From Amycolatopsis regifaucium (lineage in GTDB: Bacteria; Actinomycetota; Actinomycetes; Mycobacteriales; Pseudonocardiaceae), in assembly GCF_001613935.1 (NCBI RefSeq), contig NZ_LQCI01000016.1:1-64000 (forward strand): DNA of 64,000 bases, given 5' to 3'. Both the position numbers and the translations under genes were made by a program. Every line of letters begins with the position of its first letter. The stretch's first letter is position 1. The notes beneath the pieces are model-generated. The model saw nothing but the letters and a program-made list of their open reading frames with translations, was not told the origin of the DNA and did no database searches. This document shows positions 36,638 to 45,013 of the stretch, in pieces.

Positions 36638-38026
36638 TTAAACCACTGCCATGAGCAATGCTGCCACGCCGAAACCGGAAACGGAAAGGACGGTTTCCAA
36701 GACGGTCCAGGTTTTCAGGGTCTGTGGCACCGTCATGTCGAAGTACCGCGAGATGATCCAGAACCCACCGTCGTTCACGTGGGAGGCGATGATCGACCCG
36801 GCGGAGATCGCCACGACCAGCAGCGCGAGCTGGATCTGCGAGTAACCCAGTGTCGCCACCGTCGGCGCGACGATGCCGCTCGTGGTCACGATCGCGACGG
36901 TCGCCGAGCCCTGCGCGATCCGCATCCCGCAACTGATCACGTACGCCGCCAGGATGACCGGGAGACCGGCGTTGTCGAGTGAACCCGCGACAGCCTTGCC
37001 GATGCCCGTCGCGGCCAGCACGGCGCCGAAGAACGCGCCCGCGCCGACCACCAGCAGGATCATCGCGACCGGCCGGAGGGATTTCGCCGAAAGCTCGCTC
37101 AAATCCTTGCCCGTCAAGCCACGGCGGAGACCCAGCAACCAGGACGCGAGCAGTACCGAGATCGTCAGCGCGACCGCCGGGGTACCGATGAACGCGGCCA
37201 CCCCGGCCGCCGCGGAATTCTTCGGAAGCCAGATACTGCCGAAGGTCCCGGCGAGGATCAGCACCAGTGGAACCGCGATGATCGCCGACACGAGAACGAG
37301 AGACGGCGGGTTCTCTTCCTTTTCGCCTTCTTCCTCGGCCACCAGGAATTCCGCGGGGACCGCGACGTCGATGCGCTTTCCGATCCACGTCGAATACGCC
37401 ACGCCGCCGACGAGGAACGCCGGGATACCGCAGACCAGCCCCATCAGGATGATCCAGCCGAGTTCCACGTGCAGCAGACCGGCCGCGGCCACCGGGCCGG
37501 GATGCGGCGGGAGGAACGCGTGCGTGATGGAAAGACCGGCGAGCAGCGGCAACGCGTAGAGCACCAGTGAACGGCCGCCCTGTTTGGCGGCCACGTAGAC
37601 CAGCGGCGCCAGCACGAAGATGCCGATGTCGAAGAAGACCGGGATACCGAAGACGAACCCCGCGAGGCCCATCGCGAGCGGCGCCCGCTTCTCACCGATG
37701 GCCCGCAGTAGCGCGCCGGTGAGCACCTTCGCCCCGCCCGAGCGCTCCAAAATGGACCCGAGAATCGTGCCGAGTCCGATGATCGCGGCGATATGGCCGA
37801 GGATCCCGCCGAAACCCTTTTCCAGCAGGGAATCCGACGCCTTCTGCGCGGAGCCGACGATCTGGACCACCGGCAGGCCCGCGGCCAGCGCGGTCAGCAG
37901 GCCGACCACGATCAGCGCGATGAAGGGCTCGAGTTTGACCTTGATGATGAGCAGCAGCAAGACCGCGATCGAGACGGCGGCGAGGGTCAGGAGACCTCCC
38001 GTCGAATGTTGGAGCCAGTCGATCAT
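36638..38026 (-). CDS. GntP-family sugar-acid:H+ symporter
   Basis: The 462-residue membrane protein has about 12 helices with GntP features: GFGGILGHIAAIIGLGTILG, FGIPVFFDIGIFVLAPLVYV, HAFLPPHPGPVAAAGLLHVE and, near the C-terminus, SHVNDGGFWIISRYFDM. The family imports gluconate, idonate, glycerate, D-serine or related hydroxy acids. The ATG at 38026 overlaps the deacylase stop by four bases. In this cluster N-acetyl-D-glucosaminate or D-glucosaminate is the most economical substrate, though plain gluconate or D-amino acids are possible. Confidence 0.93.
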   Translation of the reverse strand: MIDWLQHSTGGLLTLAAVSIAVLLLLIIKVKLEPFIALIVVGLLTALAAGLPVVQIVGSAQKASDSLLEKGFGGILGHIAAIIGLGTILGSILERSGGAKVLTGALLRAIGEKRAPLAMGLAGFVFGIPVFFDIGIFVLAPLVYVAAKQGGRSLVLYALPLLAGLSITHAFLPPHPGPVAAAGLLHVELGWIILMGLVCGIPAFLVGGVAYSTWIGKRIDVAVPAEFLVAEEEGEKEENPPSLVLVSAIIAVPLVLILAGTFGSIWLPKNSAAAGVAAFIGTPAVALTISVLLASWLLGLRRGLTGKDLSELSAKSLRPVAMILLVVGAGAFFGAVLAATGIGKAVAGSLDNAGLPVILAAYVISCGMRIAQGSATVAIVTTSGIVAPTVATLGYSQIQLALLVVAISAGSIIASHVNDGGFWIISRYFDMTVPQTLKTWTVLETVLSVSGFGVAALLMAVV

Positions 38027-39618
38027 CGGGCACTCCCGGGGTTGCGCAGTGAATGGCCGGCGAGGGCGCCGGTCGGTTGACCATCGTCGATGGCGGCGAC
38101 ACCGTTGACGAAGACATAGGGGATACCGGCGGCCTGCTGCCGCGGCTCGTCGAACGTGGCGGTGTCGGCGACGGTTTCCGGGTCGAACAGCACGAGGTCC
38201 GCCGCGTATCCGGCGCGGACGAGGCCTCGGTCGGTCAGCCGCAGGCGTTTCGCCGCACGGCCGGTGAGATGGGCGACGCATTCGGCGAGGTCGAGAACGC
38301 CGAGTTCGCGGACGTAGCGCGCGAGGTAACGCGGGAACGTGCCCCAGGCACGGGGATGCGGTCGTGCCCCGACGAGAAGCCCGTCGCTGCCACCGGTGTG
38401 CGTGCGGTGGCGCATGATCGCCTGGACGTTCTCTTCGTGCCCGACGTGCATCAGGCAGGACGTACCGAGCTTTTCCGAGATCAGGACGTCGAAGTACAGG
38501 TCCGCGGCGGGCTTCCCGGCCCGCTGGGCCGAAGCGGCCACGGAGTGCCCGACGAGGTGGGAGTTCTCGTCCCGGCGGACGCCGTTGATCTCGATGGCGT
38601 CCCAGTCGATCGGGACGCCGTGAGCGCCGTCGGAGCCGGTCTCCTCGATCTCGGCGCGGATCCGCTCGCGGGTGTCCACATCGGACAGTCGCGAGAGTGT
38701 CGCGTCGAGCCCGCCTTCGGCGGACCAGCTCGGCAACAGCGCGGAAAGGTAGGTGGCGCCGGGAAGGTAGGGATAGGTGTCCAGCGTGATGTCGCAGCCG
38801 TCGTCGAGGGCCCGATCGAGCAACTCCAGCAGATCCGGCGCCTTGCCCTTGTTCACCGAGAAGTTCATCGTGGCGTGCGCGAGATGCAGCGGGCAGCCGG
38901 ACCGGCGGGAGACGTCGACCATCTCGCCGAACGCCTCGAGCGCGCCCTTGCCGTAGCTGCGGTGATGCGGGCTGTAGAAGCCGCCGTTCTCGCCGACGAC
39001 CCGGCACAGTTCGACGAGTTCCTCGGTGGTCGCGTACATGCCCGGCGTGTAGGTGAGCCCGGACGACATGCCCATCGCGCCCTCGGCCAGCCCGGTCGCG
39101 ATGAGTTCCTTCATCGCGTTCATCTCGGCCTCGGTCGCGGGCCGGTCGTCCCAGCCGACGGTGAGCATCCGGACGGTGCCCTGCGGCACCAGGTAGGCGG
39201 CGTTGACCGCGACCCCGGCATCGAGCCGGTCGAGGTATTCGCCGACCGAGCGCCAGTTCCAGTCGAACCCGGCCGGATCGTCGTTCCACCCGGCGAGCTG
39301 CTGGCGCAGTGAGGCGAGGACGTCGTCGTTCACGGGCGCGTAGGAAAGCCCGTCCTGCCCGAGGACCTCGGTGGTGACGCCCTGCGAAAGCTTCGCGAGG
39401 TGGTCCGGATTCGCGAGCAATTGGAGGTCGGAATGCGAATGCATGTCGATGAACCCGGGCGCGAGCACGAGTCCTTCGGCGTCGATGGTGCGGCGGCCCG
39501 CGAGCGAGCCCGGTTCGGCGACACTGGCGATACGGCTTTCCGAGATGCCCACGTCGTGCTTGGTGGGCTGATCCCCGGTGCCGTCGGCGACCAGTGCGGA
39601 GCGGACGACGATGTCCAT
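38023..39618 (-). CDS. N-acyl-D-amino-acid deacylase (amidohydrolase)
   Basis: The 531-residue enzyme of the D-aminoacylase group has metal ligands in APGFIDMHSHSDLQLLANPD (His60, His62), GMSSGLTYTPGMYATTEELV, and C-terminal GRAAKRLRLTDRGLVRAGYAADL. Family members remove the acyl group from N-acyl-D-amino acids. N-acetyl-D-glucosaminate is formally such a compound (2-acetamido acid with D configuration), and the next enzyme upstream is D-glucosaminate-dehydratase-like. I therefore infer deacetylation of GlcNAc acid to glucosaminate. Plain D-amino acid recycling is the alternative. It lies 33 bases after the PLP enzyme gene. Confidence 0.9.
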   Translation of the reverse strand: MDIVVRSALVADGTGDQPTKHDVGISESRIASVAEPGSLAGRRTIDAEGLVLAPGFIDMHSHSDLQLLANPDHLAKLSQGVTTEVLGQDGLSYAPVNDDVLASLRQQLAGWNDDPAGFDWNWRSVGEYLDRLDAGVAVNAAYLVPQGTVRMLTVGWDDRPATEAEMNAMKELIATGLAEGAMGMSSGLTYTPGMYATTEELVELCRVVGENGGFYSPHHRSYGKGALEAFGEMVDVSRRSGCPLHLAHATMNFSVNKGKAPDLLELLDRALDDGCDITLDTYPYLPGATYLSALLPSWSAEGGLDATLSRLSDVDTRERIRAEIEETGSDGAHGVPIDWDAIEINGVRRDENSHLVGHSVAASAQRAGKPAADLYFDVLISEKLGTSCLMHVGHEENVQAIMRHRTHTGGSDGLLVGARPHPRAWGTFPRYLARYVRELGVLDLAECVAHLTGRAAKRLRLTDRGLVRAGYAADLVLFDPETVADTATFDEPRQQAAGIPYVFVNGVAAIDDGQPTGALAGHSLRNPGSAR

Positions 39619-39651
39619 GGTGATTCTTCCTCTGCGGCGGTGGAGGACGGA

Positions 39652-40956
39652 TCAGAAATGGGTACGGACGAAATCGAGCACGGTCTCGCCGTCAGGGGCG
39701 ACGACCGGGATGAGGGGCCACTTGTCGAACACCGTGCACGGATGCGACAGGCCGAGCGCGATCCAGTCACCGACCTCGACCGGCGAAGACGCGGGCAAGG
39801 TGAGGAAGGCGTGCTGGTCGTTCATCTTCTGGATGGAGTGACCTTCGAGCGCGGACGGCGGCCCGTCGCCCTTGCGGATCAGCCGGGGCTCCGGCATGCC
39901 TTCGTCGAAGGACGCGTCGCGTTTGCCGATGGTGAGCAGCGCGAGTTCGTCCGTCGGCTTCGACGTCACCTGCGCCCAGGCGCGCAGCGCGGGACGGAAC
40001 GAGGCCACGCCACCGATGCGCGGGTGTTCGCCCAGAGGGGAAATCACCCGGTAGAAGCCGTCGTCGTGGGTGACGTAGGCGCCGCTGCGCAGGATCGGCA
40101 GGACGTTCAGGTCACCCCAGTCCTTGGTGAGTTCGTCGGCGACGCGGTCGAAGTACGCGCTGCCGCCGCCGGTGACGATGATCTGACCGGCGTCGTCGAG
40201 CAGGCCCTTCGCGGCGAAGGCGAAGACGAGTTCGCGCAGACCGTCCACATAGGAGCTGATCAGCTGGAGCGACTTTTCGTCGGTGTGGTGGGAAAGCGCG
40301 CCTTCGTAGCCGCCGGATCCACGCAGCCGCAGTGCCGGGCTCGCGTGCGCGGCTTCGGCGACGGCGAGCGCGGTCTCGGTGTCGCGGACACCGGTGCGGC
40401 CGCCCTCCGCGCCGAGTTCGACGAGGACGTCCACCTTGCGGCGGGCGCCACTCAGGGCTTCGGTCATCAGCTCGACACCGTGGACCGAGTCGACCCAGCA
40501 GACGAACTCGAAGTCGTCGTCGGCGTCCAGTTCCGCGGCGAGCCACTTCAAGCCCGACGGGTCGAGCAGCTGGTTCGCCAGCAGGATGCGGGAAACGCCG
40601 AACGCGCGATAGATCCGCAGATGCCCGGCGTTCGCGCAGGTGATGCCCCACGAGCCGTGTTCGAGCTGCCGCTCGAAAAGCTGCGGCGCCATCGTCGTCT
40701 TGCCGTGCGGGGCCAGCGCGACCCCTCGCTCGGCGCACCAGTCCGCCATCGTGCGGAGGTTGTGTTCGAGAGCTTCCTCGTCGAGCACCACGAAGGGGCC
40801 GAGGAAGCCGTCGTCGAACAGCTTGGCCCCGCGGGCGGCGGCTTCGCCGATCGTGAGGCCGGACAGCGAAGGCGCCACCGAGCGGAAGCGCCAGTCGACG
40901 CGCTCCTTCCGGATGGCCGCTACCGCGGCGGAATCGATGGTGCCGGCTTGGAACAT
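39652..40956 (-). CDS. DSD1/alanine racemase-fold PLP enzyme, possible D-glucosaminate dehydratase
   Basis: The 434-residue enzyme has the alanine racemase N-terminal fold with the PLP Lys86 in LAPHGKTTMAPQLFERQLEH. A C-terminal zinc site His405-x-Cys407 in GLSHPCTVFDKWPLIPV is as in D-serine dehydratase (DSD1) and D-threonine aldolase relatives. D-glucosaminate dehydratase, which makes KDG and ammonia, belongs to this same family as I recall it. A KDG-kinase-like gene is encoded divergently, so that activity fits well; D-serine/D-threonine deamination is the alternative. The ATG at 40956 has GAGGTGAACCTC just upstream. It is the first gene of the minus-strand operon. Confidence 0.85.
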   Translation of the reverse strand: MFQAGTIDSAAVAAIRKERVDWRFRSVAPSLSGLTIGEAAARGAKLFDDGFLGPFVVLDEEALEHNLRTMADWCAERGVALAPHGKTTMAPQLFERQLEHGSWGITCANAGHLRIYRAFGVSRILLANQLLDPSGLKWLAAELDADDDFEFVCWVDSVHGVELMTEALSGARRKVDVLVELGAEGGRTGVRDTETALAVAEAAHASPALRLRGSGGYEGALSHHTDEKSLQLISSYVDGLRELVFAFAAKGLLDDAGQIIVTGGGSAYFDRVADELTKDWGDLNVLPILRSGAYVTHDDGFYRVISPLGEHPRIGGVASFRPALRAWAQVTSKPTDELALLTIGKRDASFDEGMPEPRLIRKGDGPPSALEGHSIQKMNDQHAFLTLPASSPVEVGDWIALGLSHPCTVFDKWPLIPVVAPDGETVLDFVRTHF

Positions 40957-40969
40957 GAGGTTCACCTCG

Positions 40970-41004
40970 GTTGCGTATGTTGCAACGGACGTTGCGCATA
41001 TTGC
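40970..41004. promoter_or_regulatory. Tandem 13-mers TTGCGYATRTTGC, likely IclR operator
   Basis: TTGCGTATGTTGC (40971-40983) and TTGCGCATATTGC (40992-41004) are the same 13-mer with two transitions, offset by 21 bases, or two helical turns. The first also forms GTTGC-N7-GCAAC. They sit in the 105 bases between the divergent catabolic operons. The IclR protein encoded at 42045 is the obvious candidate to bind them. Confidence 0.65.
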
Positions 41005-41067
41005 GTGGGATAGGTGTAGCATCCGGTCCGCTAACGGTCAACGGGGTGACGACTAGGAGACGTGAAG

Positions 41068-42048
41068 GTGACAAGCGCGCCCGACGTTTTGTGCATCGGG
41101 GAGTCGATGGCCTTGTTCGTGCCGGCCGAATCCGGGCCGCCCGACCAGGTGCGGAAGTGGGTGCGGAGCATCGGGGGAGCCGAATCGAACGTCGCGTGTC
41201 ACCTCCCCGCGCTGGGGTTCGCCAGTGCGTGGGTGAGCGCGGTCGGTGACGATCCGTTCGGTCGCGCGCTCGTGCGCGAGATCGGCGAAGCGGGGGTCGA
41301 CGTCAGCGCGGTCGTGGTCGACCCGACGCGTCCGACCGGGCTCTACATCAAGGAGAGCGGAGCCGACGGCAGCCCCGTCCGCTACTACCGCAAGGGCTCC
41401 GCCGCGTCCGGAATGGACGCCGGATTGCTGGGGAAGATCGAGCTCGACGGGGTGCGGGTCATCCACCTGTCCGGGATCACGCCCGCACTGTCGGACGGCT
41501 GTCTCGACCTGGTCCGCGCCCTGATGGAACGACCGCGTGGCGACACGCTGGTGTCGTTCGACGTGAACTTCCGGCCCGCGCTGTGGACCGGGCGCGACCC
41601 GTCGGTGCTGGCCGGCTTGGCCGCCCGTGCCGACATCGTGCTGGCAGGCGAGGACGAGGCCGAACGGGTGTGGGGGACCGGCGACCCGGAACGGCTGCGC
41701 GCCGTCGTACCCGGCCCGAAGACGCTGGTCGTCAAGCACGGGGCACGCGGGGTGACGCTCGTCGACGGCGACGAGCCACCGCTGTTCTCGCCCGCGCTCC
41801 AGGTCGACGTCGTGGAGCCGGTCGGCGCCGGTGACGCGTTCGCCGCCGGTTTCCTCGCCGCCACTCTGCGCGGCGACGACCCCGCGACCAGGCTTCGCCG
41901 CGGTCATCTGCAGGCGGCGGCCACCCTGCTGACCCACGACGACGTGGGGACGCCACTGCCCGGCGCGGTCGTCGAAGCGCTCCTCGGGGCGGAGGAGGCA
42001 GCATGGGCGGCGGCGAAGCTGACGGACAAGGGATTGGTGGGCGGATGA
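41068..42048 (+). CDS. kdgK: PfkB-family sugar kinase, KDG kinase-like
   Basis: The 326-residue protein has the PfkB layout: an N-terminal glycine-rich MTSAPDVLCIGESMALFVPA and RSIGGAESNVACHLPALGFA, and the C-terminal catalytic motif DVVEPVGAGDAFAAGFLAAT with Asp in the GAGD signature. RYYRKGSAAS near 105 is typical of 2-keto-3-deoxygluconate kinases, where R and Y bind the sugar acid. I prefer the GTG at 41068 (AGGAGA seven bases upstream) over the GTG at 41062, which is too close to that site. It heads the operon with iclR and ridA, and its product would be KDPG for the Entner-Doudoroff aldolase. Confidence 0.88.
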   Translation: MTSAPDVLCIGESMALFVPAESGPPDQVRKWVRSIGGAESNVACHLPALGFASAWVSAVGDDPFGRALVREIGEAGVDVSAVVVDPTRPTGLYIKESGADGSPVRYYRKGSAASGMDAGLLGKIELDGVRVIHLSGITPALSDGCLDLVRALMERPRGDTLVSFDVNFRPALWTGRDPSVLAGLAARADIVLAGEDEAERVWGTGDPERLRAVVPGPKTLVVKHGARGVTLVDGDEPPLFSPALQVDVVEPVGAGDAFAAGFLAATLRGDDPATRLRRGHLQAAATLLTHDDVGTPLPGAVVEALLGAEEAAWAAAKLTDKGLVGG

Positions 42049-42809
42049 GCCAGAGCCTGGACCGGGCGCTCACACTGCTGAGCGGGCTCGCCCGCGAGCC
42101 GAAGACGCTGGACCAGCTCGCCGAGGAGATCGGCGTGCACAAGTCGACCGTGCTGCGGCTGCTGCGCACCCTGGAGACGCATCACTTCGTGCGCCGGGAA
42201 GGGCAGCGGTACTACCGGCTCGGCAGCGCGCTGTTCGACCTCGCGCAGCAGGCGCTGGAAGACCGCGACGTCCGCCGCACCGCGCAATCCGCGCTCGCCG
42301 GGCTCAACGCGCGCACCGGGCACACCGTGCACCTCGCGTCCTATGAGGACGGCGAGGTGGTCTACATCGACAAGTTCGAGGGCAGGCATTCGGTGCGGAT
42401 GTACTCGCGCATCGGCAAACGCGCCCCGCTGCACTGCACCGCCGTCGGCAAGGTACTGGTGGCGGCGATGTCGCCGGAAAAGCGCGCCGACGTCGTTTCG
42501 CGGATCGATTTCTTCACGCGCACCCCGAACACGATCACCACGCCGTCGGCCTACGAGACCGAACTGGATCTCGTCGCCGACCGCGGCTACGCGGTGGACA
42601 ACGCCGAGCACGAGGACTTCATCCACTGCGTCGCGGCGCCGGTGCGCGGCCCGGGCGGCGTGGTACTCGCCGCCGCGTCGGTGTCGGTGCCGAAGGTACT
42701 GCTCGACTACGACGGCCTGATGGCGCTCGTGCCGGAACTGATCGCCGCCGCCGAAGAAGCTTCCGTCCACAGTGGATGGACGGGGAACCGAAAGGGGAAG
42801 TTGGAATGA
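42045..42809 (+). CDS. IclR-family transcriptional regulator
   Basis: The 254-residue protein has an N-terminal winged helix (MSQSLDRALTLLSGLAREPK, then LAEEIGVHKSTVLRLLRTLE) and an IclR effector domain (RIGKRAPLHCTAVGKVLVAA, then GYAVDNAEHEDFIHCVAAPV). It overlaps the kinase stop by ATGA. The IclR family includes KdgR, which responds to KDG, and linkage to a KDG-kinase-like gene suggests that this protein also senses KDG or a related acid. The probable operator is the tandem 13-mer at 40970-41004. Confidence 0.92.
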   Translation: MSQSLDRALTLLSGLAREPKTLDQLAEEIGVHKSTVLRLLRTLETHHFVRREGQRYYRLGSALFDLAQQALEDRDVRRTAQSALAGLNARTGHTVHLASYEDGEVVYIDKFEGRHSVRMYSRIGKRAPLHCTAVGKVLVAAMSPEKRADVVSRIDFFTRTPNTITTPSAYETELDLVADRGYAVDNAEHEDFIHCVAAPVRGPGGVVLAAASVSVPKVLLDYDGLMALVPELIAAAEEASVHSGWTGNRKGKLE

Positions 42810-43189
42810 GCAAGACCGCGATCAGCACGGAGAACGCGCCGAAGCCGGTGGCCGCGTTCTCGCAGGCGGTCCGCAAGGGCAACATCCTGCAGGTGGCCGG
42901 CCAGGTCGCCTTCGACCCGGCCACCGGCGCCATCGTCGGCGAGACCGTCGGTGAGCAGACGGAGCAGACGTTCAAGAACATCGAAGCGGTGCTCGAGGCC
43001 GCCGGTTCGAGCCTGAGCGACGCGATGATGGTGCGCGTGTACCTGACCGACGTCGACCACTTCGGCGCGTTCAACGAGGTCTACAACAAGCTGATCGGCG
43101 AAGCGCCGCACCCGGCCCGCACCACCGTGTACGTCGGCCTGCCCGCCGGCCTGCTGGTGGAGATCGACGTCCTGGCCGTGACGGACTAG
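42806..43189 (+). CDS. ridA: RidA family enamine/imine deaminase
   Basis: The 127-residue protein has RidA features: FSQAVRKGNILQVAGQVAFD, TEQTFKNIEAVLEAAGSSLS, MMVRVYLTDVDHFGAFNEVY, HPARTTVYVGLPAGLLVEID. The Arg that binds the substrate carboxylate is in HPARTT. RidA hydrolyses reactive enamines and imines released by PLP dehydratases. It overlaps iclR by four bases and lies opposite a PLP dehydratase gene, so it likely speeds release of ammonia from that enzyme's product and protects the cell. Confidence 0.95.
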   Translation: MSKTAISTENAPKPVAAFSQAVRKGNILQVAGQVAFDPATGAIVGETVGEQTEQTFKNIEAVLEAAGSSLSDAMMVRVYLTDVDHFGAFNEVYNKLIGEAPHPARTTVYVGLPAGLLVEIDVLAVTD

Positions 43190-43196
43190 TCGCGCG

Positions 43197-43251
43197 TGCA
43201 ATGAAAGGCCCCTTCATCGCAAATTTTGCGATGAAGGGGCCTTTCATTGCA
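43197..43251. terminator. Nested palindrome, bidirectional terminator (family copy D)
   Basis: Two perfect 27-base arms meet around one T, the arm starting TGCAATGAAAGGCCCCTTCA. It lies between the convergent ridA and ACC deaminase genes, 7 bases past ridA. The sequence is nearly the same as copy F at 45116, with the short blocks GGCCCC and GGGGCC exchanged. Confidence 0.85.
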
Positions 43252-43255
43252 GCCG

Positions 43256-44251
43256 CTAGAGCACGCTCGTGTACCCGTTAAGCGCGGGCTGCCCGCCTAG
43301 GTGCGCGAAGAGGACGTTCGAGTCCTTCGCGATCTCCCCGCGCGAAACGAGGTCGATCAGTCCCGCCGTGGACTTGCCCTCGTACACCGGATCGGTGAGC
43401 ACGCCTTCCAGCCGCGCCAGCGTCCTGATCGCGTCCAAAGTGGACTCGTCGGGGATGCCGTAGATCCCGGCGTGGTAGCGCTCGTCCAGTTCGACTTCGC
43501 CGATCTCGCCCGCACCGATCAGCTCCGCGGTCGCGCGGGCGATGCGGGTGATCTGGTCGCGGGTCTCGGCCGGTTTCGCCGAGCCGTCGATGCCGAGAAT
43601 CCGCCGGGGCTTCCCCGAAAGCGCGGCCCCGGCGACCATGCCGGCCTGCGTGCTGCCGGTGACCGAGCAGACGACCACAGTGTCGAAGAAGACGCCGAGT
43701 TCGGCCTCCTGCGCTTCGAGTTCGACGATCCAGTTCGCGAAACCGAGCCCGCCGAGGCGATGATCCGATCCACCCGCCGGGATCGCGTACGGTTTGCCGC
43801 CGTCGGCCTCGATCTGCTTGATCGCGTTCTCCCAACTCTCCTTGAAGCCGACGCCGAACCCGGCCTCGACCATCCGGATGTCGGCGCCGAGGATGCGCGA
43901 GAGCTGGATGTTGCCGACCTTGTCGTAGAGCGGGTCGTGCCAGTCCACCCAGCTCTCCTGCACCAGCACGGCCTTCAGCCCGGCCCGCGCCGCCGCCGCG
44001 GCGACCTGGCGGGTGTGGTTCGACTGCACGCCGCCGATCGAGATCAGTGTGTCCGCTCCTGAGGCGAGCGCGTCGGCGACCAGGTATTCGAGCTTCCTGG
44101 TCTTGTTGCCGCCGAACGCGATACCGGAGTTGACGTCCTCGCGTTTCGCCCAGACCTTCGCGCCACCGAGATGGGTGGTGAGCCGGTCGAGCGGGTGCAC
44201 GGGGGAGGGGCCGAACAGCAGCGGGTAGCGCGGGAAGTCGGCGAGGGTCAT
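43256..44251 (-). CDS. acdS: 1-aminocyclopropane-1-carboxylate deaminase
   Basis: The 331-residue PLP enzyme aligns by eye to Pseudomonas ACC deaminase over its whole length: FPRYPLLFGPSPVHPLDRLT, the PLP Lys50 in NSGIAFGGNKTRKLEYL, and SIGGVQSNHTRQVAAAAARA. The two residues that separate ACC deaminase from D-cysteine desulfhydrase are both of the ACC type: Glu282 in LEGVLTDPVYEGKS and Leu318 in FAHLGGQPAL. It breaks ACC, the ethylene precursor of plants, to ammonia and 2-oxobutyrate, a trait of plant-associated bacteria. It overlaps the upstream GntR gene by four bases. Confidence 0.93.
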   Translation of the reverse strand: MTLADFPRYPLLFGPSPVHPLDRLTTHLGGAKVWAKREDVNSGIAFGGNKTRKLEYLVADALASGADTLISIGGVQSNHTRQVAAAAARAGLKAVLVQESWVDWHDPLYDKVGNIQLSRILGADIRMVEAGFGVGFKESWENAIKQIEADGGKPYAIPAGGSDHRLGGLGFANWIVELEAQEAELGVFFDTVVVCSVTGSTQAGMVAGAALSGKPRRILGIDGSAKPAETRDQITRIARATAELIGAGEIGEVELDERYHAGIYGIPDESTLDAIRTLARLEGVLTDPVYEGKSTAGLIDLVSRGEIAKDSNVLFAHLGGQPALNGYTSVL

Positions 44252-44895
44252 GGCGTCTCCAGGAGGGCTTCGAGTTCGGTCCAGATCGTGGCGGTGATCG
44301 AGCAGGCCAGGTCGACGTCGCCCGCTTCGATGGCGTCGGCCAGTTCCGCGTGCCGCTGGACCGACCGGTGCGCGGGCAGGGAACCGAAACGGGCGTATTC
44401 GAGCCGTCGGAGCAGCGGTGTGTAGCGGTCGAGCGTCGCGGCGACCGCCCGGTTGCGCGCGGCGGCCACCGGGATGTCGTGGAGTGCGTCGTCGGCGGCG
44501 ATCGCGGCCCCGATGTCCCCGGCGGCGATCGCTTCGGCGAACCGCGCGTTGGCCGCGCGCATCGCTTCGACCTCGGCCGCGCCCATCCGTGGCGCGCCGA
44601 CCCGGACGGCGAACTCGTGCAGGGCGCGGACCAGTTGCAGGGCATCACGGACGTCGTCGGGGACGAACCCCGCCACCCGCGTGTAGCTCTGCGGCTTCGA
44701 CTCGACGAGGCCGTCCTCGATGAGGCGCAGCAGCGCCTGGCGCACCGGCGCCCTCGAAAGACCCAGCTGTTCGGCCAGGTCGCCGTCGCGCAGGTTCGTC
44801 CCCGGCGGCAACGTCCCGTCGATGATCGCCCGTCGGATGTTCTCGTAGGCCTCGTCCCGGAGGAGGGACCGCGGCACCTTCGCTAACCCACTCAC
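44248..44895 (-). CDS. GntR-family regulator (FCD domain)
   Basis: The 215-residue protein has an N-terminal winged helix (RSLLRDEAYENIRRAIIDGT, then DLAEQLGLSRAPVRQALLRL) and a C-terminal helical FCD domain (ALQLVRALHEFAVRVGAPRM ... VEAMRAANARFAEAI) with His/Asp metal and ligand sites. It is translated with acdS (ATGA overlap) and should control it. The short palindrome TGTCAGACA at 44911-44919 just before its start is a likely operator. Effectors of FCD proteins are small acids, here perhaps ACC or 2-oxobutyrate. Confidence 0.9.
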   Translation of the reverse strand: MSGLAKVPRSLLRDEAYENIRRAIIDGTLPPGTNLRDGDLAEQLGLSRAPVRQALLRLIEDGLVESKPQSYTRVAGFVPDDVRDALQLVRALHEFAVRVGAPRMGAAEVEAMRAANARFAEAIAAGDIGAAIAADDALHDIPVAAARNRAVAATLDRYTPLLRRLEYARFGSLPAHRSVQRHAELADAIEAGDVDLACSITATIWTELEALLETP

Positions 44896-44910
44896 ATCTG
44901 AAATGTTAGC

Positions 44911-44919
44911 TGTCAGACA
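44911..44919. promoter_or_regulatory. Operator candidate TGTCAGACA before the GntR gene
   Basis: A perfect TGTC-A-GACA palindrome lies 16 bases before the ATG of the GntR gene, where it would overlap the promoter or transcript start. Size and symmetry fit a GntR dimer. It is short, so the assignment rests on position. Confidence 0.4.
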
Positions 44920-45013
44920 CCTGGATCGGTAGTCGGCCGTGCAATAAAGGGTTTTAGGCCTGGCCGTGGGAGACGGCAGGACCTTCAGACGTCGTCCCTG
45001 TGGTGCGTCTGCC

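Noticed and set aside
34832..36982. A 716-codon plus-strand frame
   Set aside because: Opposite the binding-protein and lactonase genes, which have export signals and family motifs; the plus frame looks like a GC shadow.
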